NCBI GenBank assembly: GCA_024244665.1
Contig: JAAEOI010000153.1
Location: 1 to 45,826, forward strand
DNA: 45,826 nucleotides
DNA from: Bacteroidota bacterium
Lineage (GTDB): Bacteria > Bacteroidota > Bacteroidia > Bacteroidales > GCA-2748055
Reading direction: 5' to 3'
Positions 42,675-45,826 of this stretch are shown piece after piece; position 1 is the first letter of the stretch, and the number at the start of each line of letters is the position of its first letter. The notes under the pieces were generated by a model. The model searched no databases and was not told where the DNA came from. It saw nothing but the letters and a program-made list of their open reading frames with translations. The position numbers and the translations under genes were made by a program.

Positions 42675-44278
42675 TTTCCTGTCATCTTCCGGATTTTACT
42701 CTTTAACTCTTTCTTTACTCCTGCATGCGATTCCATATGGGCTATATTTATCCATTCATTGGGATCCCCTGAAAGATCATATAACTCCTCCTGACCATTG
42801 GGATAGATAATGTATCGGTGGTTCCTCGTCCGGTATGAAAATGTTTGCTTAACAAGCTCGTAATCTACCACATCGGTGGCAATGGCAGTTAAGGCTCCGT
42901 CAGGTCCCTCCCAAAAAGCCCTGTCCGGATCTTCCAGGAAGGGTTTCAAACTGAATCCACCCAGGGGCAATCCCTCACTGTTCTTCTTATGGTCTCCTGT
43001 CAGCTGACAAATATCGGTCAACGTGGGGAAAATATCAATAAGCGAGACCGGGTGATCCACACAACTTCCCGGCTCCATTCCCGCAGCTTTGAAAATTAAG
43101 GGAATTCGGGTACTGCTACTCCAGGGTGAGTTTTTAAACAGGTACTGTTTTTGTCCCATTTGCCAGCCGTGATCACTGGTAAGAATGACCACCGTATTTT
43201 CCCTGAACTTACTGCTGTTCAGCGCATCAAGTACAAGCCCAACCTGTTCGTCCACAAAAGCGACACACGCCAGGTATGCCTGGAGAAAGTGTTTCAAGGC
43301 TAGCTCTTCGTTTTGGCCATATGATTCGGCGAGCAGCTGATAATAGACCCGGCCTTTTGAAGTGTTCGTGTACCATTGATCGTTTTTAGTACGCGCGTCA
43401 GGATAATTCATTTTGTAGTGCGTGTCTTTCACATCTCCCTCCTTTAAAACAGGCAGCTGAAGATGCTCCACAGGAAACATATCAAAAAATCTTTTGGGAG
43501 CATAGAGAGGAGTGTGTGGACGAACAAAGCCTACTCCCATAAAAAATGGTCGGTCACTGCTTCCGGCATCCATTGCCTGGAGTCTTTTTACAGCCCACTC
43601 TGCATGCAGTTCATCAGGTGTGAGGTCCCTGTTGTTTTCATCCACATATTCAAAGAGTATATCGTCTCTGCCCGAGTAGACCCAACCTCCATTTTTGCCT
43701 TTCACTTCACCTTCCGGAAAAACCGGAACATCCGATAAAGGTGCAAAGGATCCATCAATATCGCCGATGCTTCTAAATGGCAAAGGAACCGAAGGGTGCC
43801 CTGCCTGCTTATCGCCATCGAAAGCAAAGGGTCCGTAATTATTGACATCTACGCCCCAATCATCCCAGAGATCCGGCCGATTTGAATGCAGCAGTTTCCC
43901 ACTCCCCAACACATAATAACCGTTCTCTGAGAAGAGCTCCATCAGTGTCTTATTGTTTTTATAGAGTGCTTGAGCGGTGGACCGGTCTGGACCAAAGTTA
44001 CGTGATTGATGCGGATAAATTCCCGTAAACAGGCTATTTCGTGATGGATTGCAGAGTCCGATATTCGCGTGCGCATTTGTGAATCTCACTCCGGAAAGGG
44101 CAAGCCGGTCAATATTCGGGGTCCGGGCCTGGGGATGTCCTCCGAAACAACCGGGATAATCATTCAGATCGTCAATCACAATCAGGAGGACATTGTCTCT
44201 TTGCCCGTTATTCCTGCATTGAATATCAGCGATTCCCAATGCGACAAATGCGGCTATGAGTCCAATTTTGTAACGCAT
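42671..44278 (-). CDS. Sulfatase (S1 family), iduronate-2-sulfatase-like
   Basis: A 535-residue exported type I sulfatase (signal peptide or lipoprotein signal ending IQC at residue 21). Metal site VLLIVIDDLNDYPGCFGGHPQARTPNIDRLA is characteristic of the iduronate-2-sulfatase/choline-sulfatase-like branch. The formylglycine motif is CNPSRNSLFTG; GKLLH stands where other members have GKWH, then FVRPHTPLYAP and LTSDHGWQMG. It starts 21 bases after the GH-A gene stop and overlaps GH2 by four bases. Confidence 0.93.
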   Translation of the reverse strand: MRYKIGLIAAFVALGIADIQCRNNGQRDNVLLIVIDDLNDYPGCFGGHPQARTPNIDRLALSGVRFTNAHANIGLCNPSRNSLFTGIYPHQSRNFGPDRSTAQALYKNNKTLMELFSENGYYVLGSGKLLHSNRPDLWDDWGVDVNNYGPFAFDGDKQAGHPSVPLPFRSIGDIDGSFAPLSDVPVFPEGEVKGKNGGWVYSGRDDILFEYVDENNRDLTPDELHAEWAVKRLQAMDAGSSDRPFFMGVGFVRPHTPLYAPKRFFDMFPVEHLQLPVLKEGDVKDTHYKMNYPDARTKNDQWYTNTSKGRVYYQLLAESYGQNEELALKHFLQAYLACVAFVDEQVGLVLDALNSSKFRENTVVILTSDHGWQMGQKQYLFKNSPWSSSTRIPLIFKAAGMEPGSCVDHPVSLIDIFPTLTDICQLTGDHKKNSEGLPLGGFSLKPFLEDPDRAFWEGPDGALTAIATDVVDYELVKQTFSYRTRNHRYIIYPNGQEELYDLSGDPNEWINIAHMESHAGVKKELKSKIRKMTGK

Positions 44279-44299
44279 GATTCAAAATAAAGCTTTCTT

Positions 44300-45826
44300 T
44301 TATCTACGGATAAATACTGACCTGTAAATGTTGTTCCCCTCCGTAATCTGCATGGTGTACACACCCGGCTTCAGTGAGGAGATATTGATCACAGAAGTTT
44401 GGAGGTTGTTTTGCCTCTGGCATATTTTTCCGGCCATATCCGTGATGGTCAGTGCTGCATTTTTTTCAAACGCTTCTGCTCCTTCAATATTCAGCATATC
44501 CTCCGCCGGATTTGGATAGACCTTTATCTCTTTACTCCCTGTCGGATGATTTATCGAAGTATTGCCTCCATCATCATTCAAACCAAGACGGAGTATGGTA
44601 ATTGAAAGCGGGGGAAGGTTTGTCTCCACAGAATGTTCATCCACGGTTCCCCCGTTGTCAGGCACAAATTTAACCTCAGCATCAAACTCACTCCTACCCG
44701 CAAAAACCCAGGTTTCAAGGTCCCGGAAACTTCCGGTGTTTTCAGTGCTTATGCGGATGTTTTTAGGGATGCTGTTTTTGTTAAGGGCATATACCACCAT
44801 CAGGCTGTCGTTGTCTGAAATGGTGGAATAGGTGACGATCCCGGAACCCGATAATTTTCCAATATAATCCTCTTGTATATGCCTGTTTATGTTTGAAAGG
44901 ATATCCGCCTGCATGTGATTCTTGTTGGCCGAGTCGTTTGAAAACAGTGTGGCCAGAGGGGCATCACCATCTTCCCCGTTCCATGGAGTGTGGGTACCCC
45001 AGTAGAAGGTGTTTTTTACATTGGAGGTGATGATCATCTCCATCTGCATTTCAAACAGAACCAGCCCTTTGTAGAGATTGAAAACCTGCGGATCGGGATA
45101 TCTACCGCCTGTGATGCCGGTCTCGGTTACAAATATTTCAAGATCTGGTTTCGAGGATGCCCGGACATATGCCAGATTATCTGTGATATGCGGAATCAAT
45201 GTTTTCCCATAATCCTTCCAGGCATCGTACCCTTCCCATTCGTTTCCCCCAAACCAGAGGTACTGATGACAGGTAATAAACTCCACATACTCCGGACAAT
45301 AGCGAAGCATCTCATCGTTCCACCTGTTTAACAGGCCGGGACCAGTTTTTATGGTCGGGTCAACCTCAAGCATGGCCATGGCCATTTTTTTGTAGTCTGA
45401 TTTAAAAGCAGCCTGGGGATAAATATCGCTGTGGTGGTCCTGCTCGTTGCCCAGCTGCCAGTATTTGATTCCATAGCCCTTAGTAATGTTTGCATAGCGT
45501 ACCCACTCCCTGGCATAATAGATCAGGGTATCAATGGTGATCTCATCATCAGGTTTATAAACATGCGACATGATGTTGACACAGACCACCGGTTCGGCTC
45601 CTATTTTCCGACAGAGTGATACATATTCGTCAAATCCCAGGTCTTTTTTGAAAAAACCCTGCTCATCCACAGCCCAATCCCAGCCTCCCGGAGCTCTGCC
45701 AGGGACAGCAACACAGGGTTCGGGGCCATCAACAAGGTCCTGGGGATCTTTTGTCCACAGGTAGTTGTTTGAGAGTGCACCGTAGGGAAAACGAAGCGCA
45801 CCTGCTCCCATCTCAGACAACGCGAT
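44300..45826 (-). CDS. Clan GH-A glycoside hydrolase (GH51-like) with T9SS domain, 5' end cut
   Basis: The frame runs through the right edge of the window, so the N-terminus is missing; at least 508 codons are visible. ALRFPYGALSNNYLW near the visible start resembles the first conserved segment of GH51 arabinofuranosidase-type barrels. YWQLGNEQDHH holds the predicted acid/base Glu and IFVTETGITGG the predicted nucleophile, with TFYWGTHTPWNG after. A C-terminal beta domain follows, then a T9SS sorting domain (VYPNPAEDMLNIEG; PGVYTMQITEG). Families GH39, GH30 or GH5-like are alternatives. It appears to be an upstream member of the sulfatase/hydrolase operon. Confidence 0.85.
   Translation of the reverse strand: MALSEMGAGALRFPYGALSNNYLWTKDPQDLVDGPEPCVAVPGRAPGGWDWAVDEQGFFKKDLGFDEYVSLCRKIGAEPVVCVNIMSHVYKPDDEITIDTLIYYAREWVRYANITKGYGIKYWQLGNEQDHHSDIYPQAAFKSDYKKMAMAMLEVDPTIKTGPGLLNRWNDEMLRYCPEYVEFITCHQYLWFGGNEWEGYDAWKDYGKTLIPHITDNLAYVRASSKPDLEIFVTETGITGGRYPDPQVFNLYKGLVLFEMQMEMIITSNVKNTFYWGTHTPWNGEDGDAPLATLFSNDSANKNHMQADILSNINRHIQEDYIGKLSGSGIVTYSTISDNDSLMVVYALNKNSIPKNIRISTENTGSFRDLETWVFAGRSEFDAEVKFVPDNGGTVDEHSVETNLPPLSITILRLGLNDDGGNTSINHPTGSKEIKVYPNPAEDMLNIEGAEAFEKNAALTITDMAGKICQRQNNLQTSVINISSLKPGVYTMQITEGNNIYRSVFIRR

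Overview
This window reads as a chromosomal segment of an anaerobic or facultative, polysaccharide-degrading member of the Bacteroidota. The signs are two secreted proteins with C-terminal type IX secretion (T9SS) sorting domains, a FecR anti-sigma factor with the Bacteroidota C-terminal domain linked to a TonB receptor with an STN domain, several sulfatases and glycoside hydrolases, weak ribosome binding sites, and promoters resembling TTG-n20-TAnnTT(T)A. Genus cannot be fixed from sequence alone; a marine or sediment Marinilabiliales-like organism is a guess.

Layout. (1) 1-3300: a truncated ADP-forming acyl-CoA synthetase and an acyl carrier protein (minus strand), then a tRNA-dihydrouridine synthase (plus). 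(2) 3382-9378: a complete [NiFe]-hydrogenase maturation set, hypF-hypA-hypB (minus) diverging from hypC-hypD-hypE (plus). (3) 9379-10026: the NADH/NAD+ sensor Rex, with a near-consensus Rex operator over its own GTG start codon. (4) 10216-22369: one tightly packed operon of about 17 genes. It encodes an NAD(P)H-type flavin/iron-sulfur module (sulfhydrogenase beta and gamma-like), an extra two-cluster ferredoxin-like protein, a complete group 4 (Mbh-like) [NiFe] hydrogenase core, a full Mrp-type cation/proton antiporter module in bacterial mrp order, the NuoI-like subunit, and the hydrogenase maturation protease. (5) 22536-25333: small envelope genes, namely two paralogous exported proteins around an S33-type lipoprotein hydrolase, plus a DUF2807-like lipoprotein. 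(6) 25468-29965: an ECF sigma / FecR / TonB receptor surface-signalling system without SusD. (7) 29966-32230: a low-content gap, then an A+T-rich PAS/PAS histidine kinase and a possible remnant of a receiver gene. (8) 32242-45826 (right edge): a minus-strand operon of three sulfatases, a GH116-like enzyme, a beta-helix protein, a GH2 enzyme and a clan GH-A (GH51-like) enzyme cut by the window edge. It appears devoted to a sulfated glycan.

The most exciting part is region 2-4. The gene content predicts a membrane hydrogenase that exchanges electrons between NAD(P)(H) and H+/H2 while an attached Mrp unit moves Na+/H+, built by the adjacent Hyp machinery and probably controlled by Rex. No formate dehydrogenase, CO dehydrogenase or sulfite reductase catalytic gene is present, so the NAD(P)H module is the best candidate partner. 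All functional statements are homology and context inferences from reading the sequence; no database search was run.
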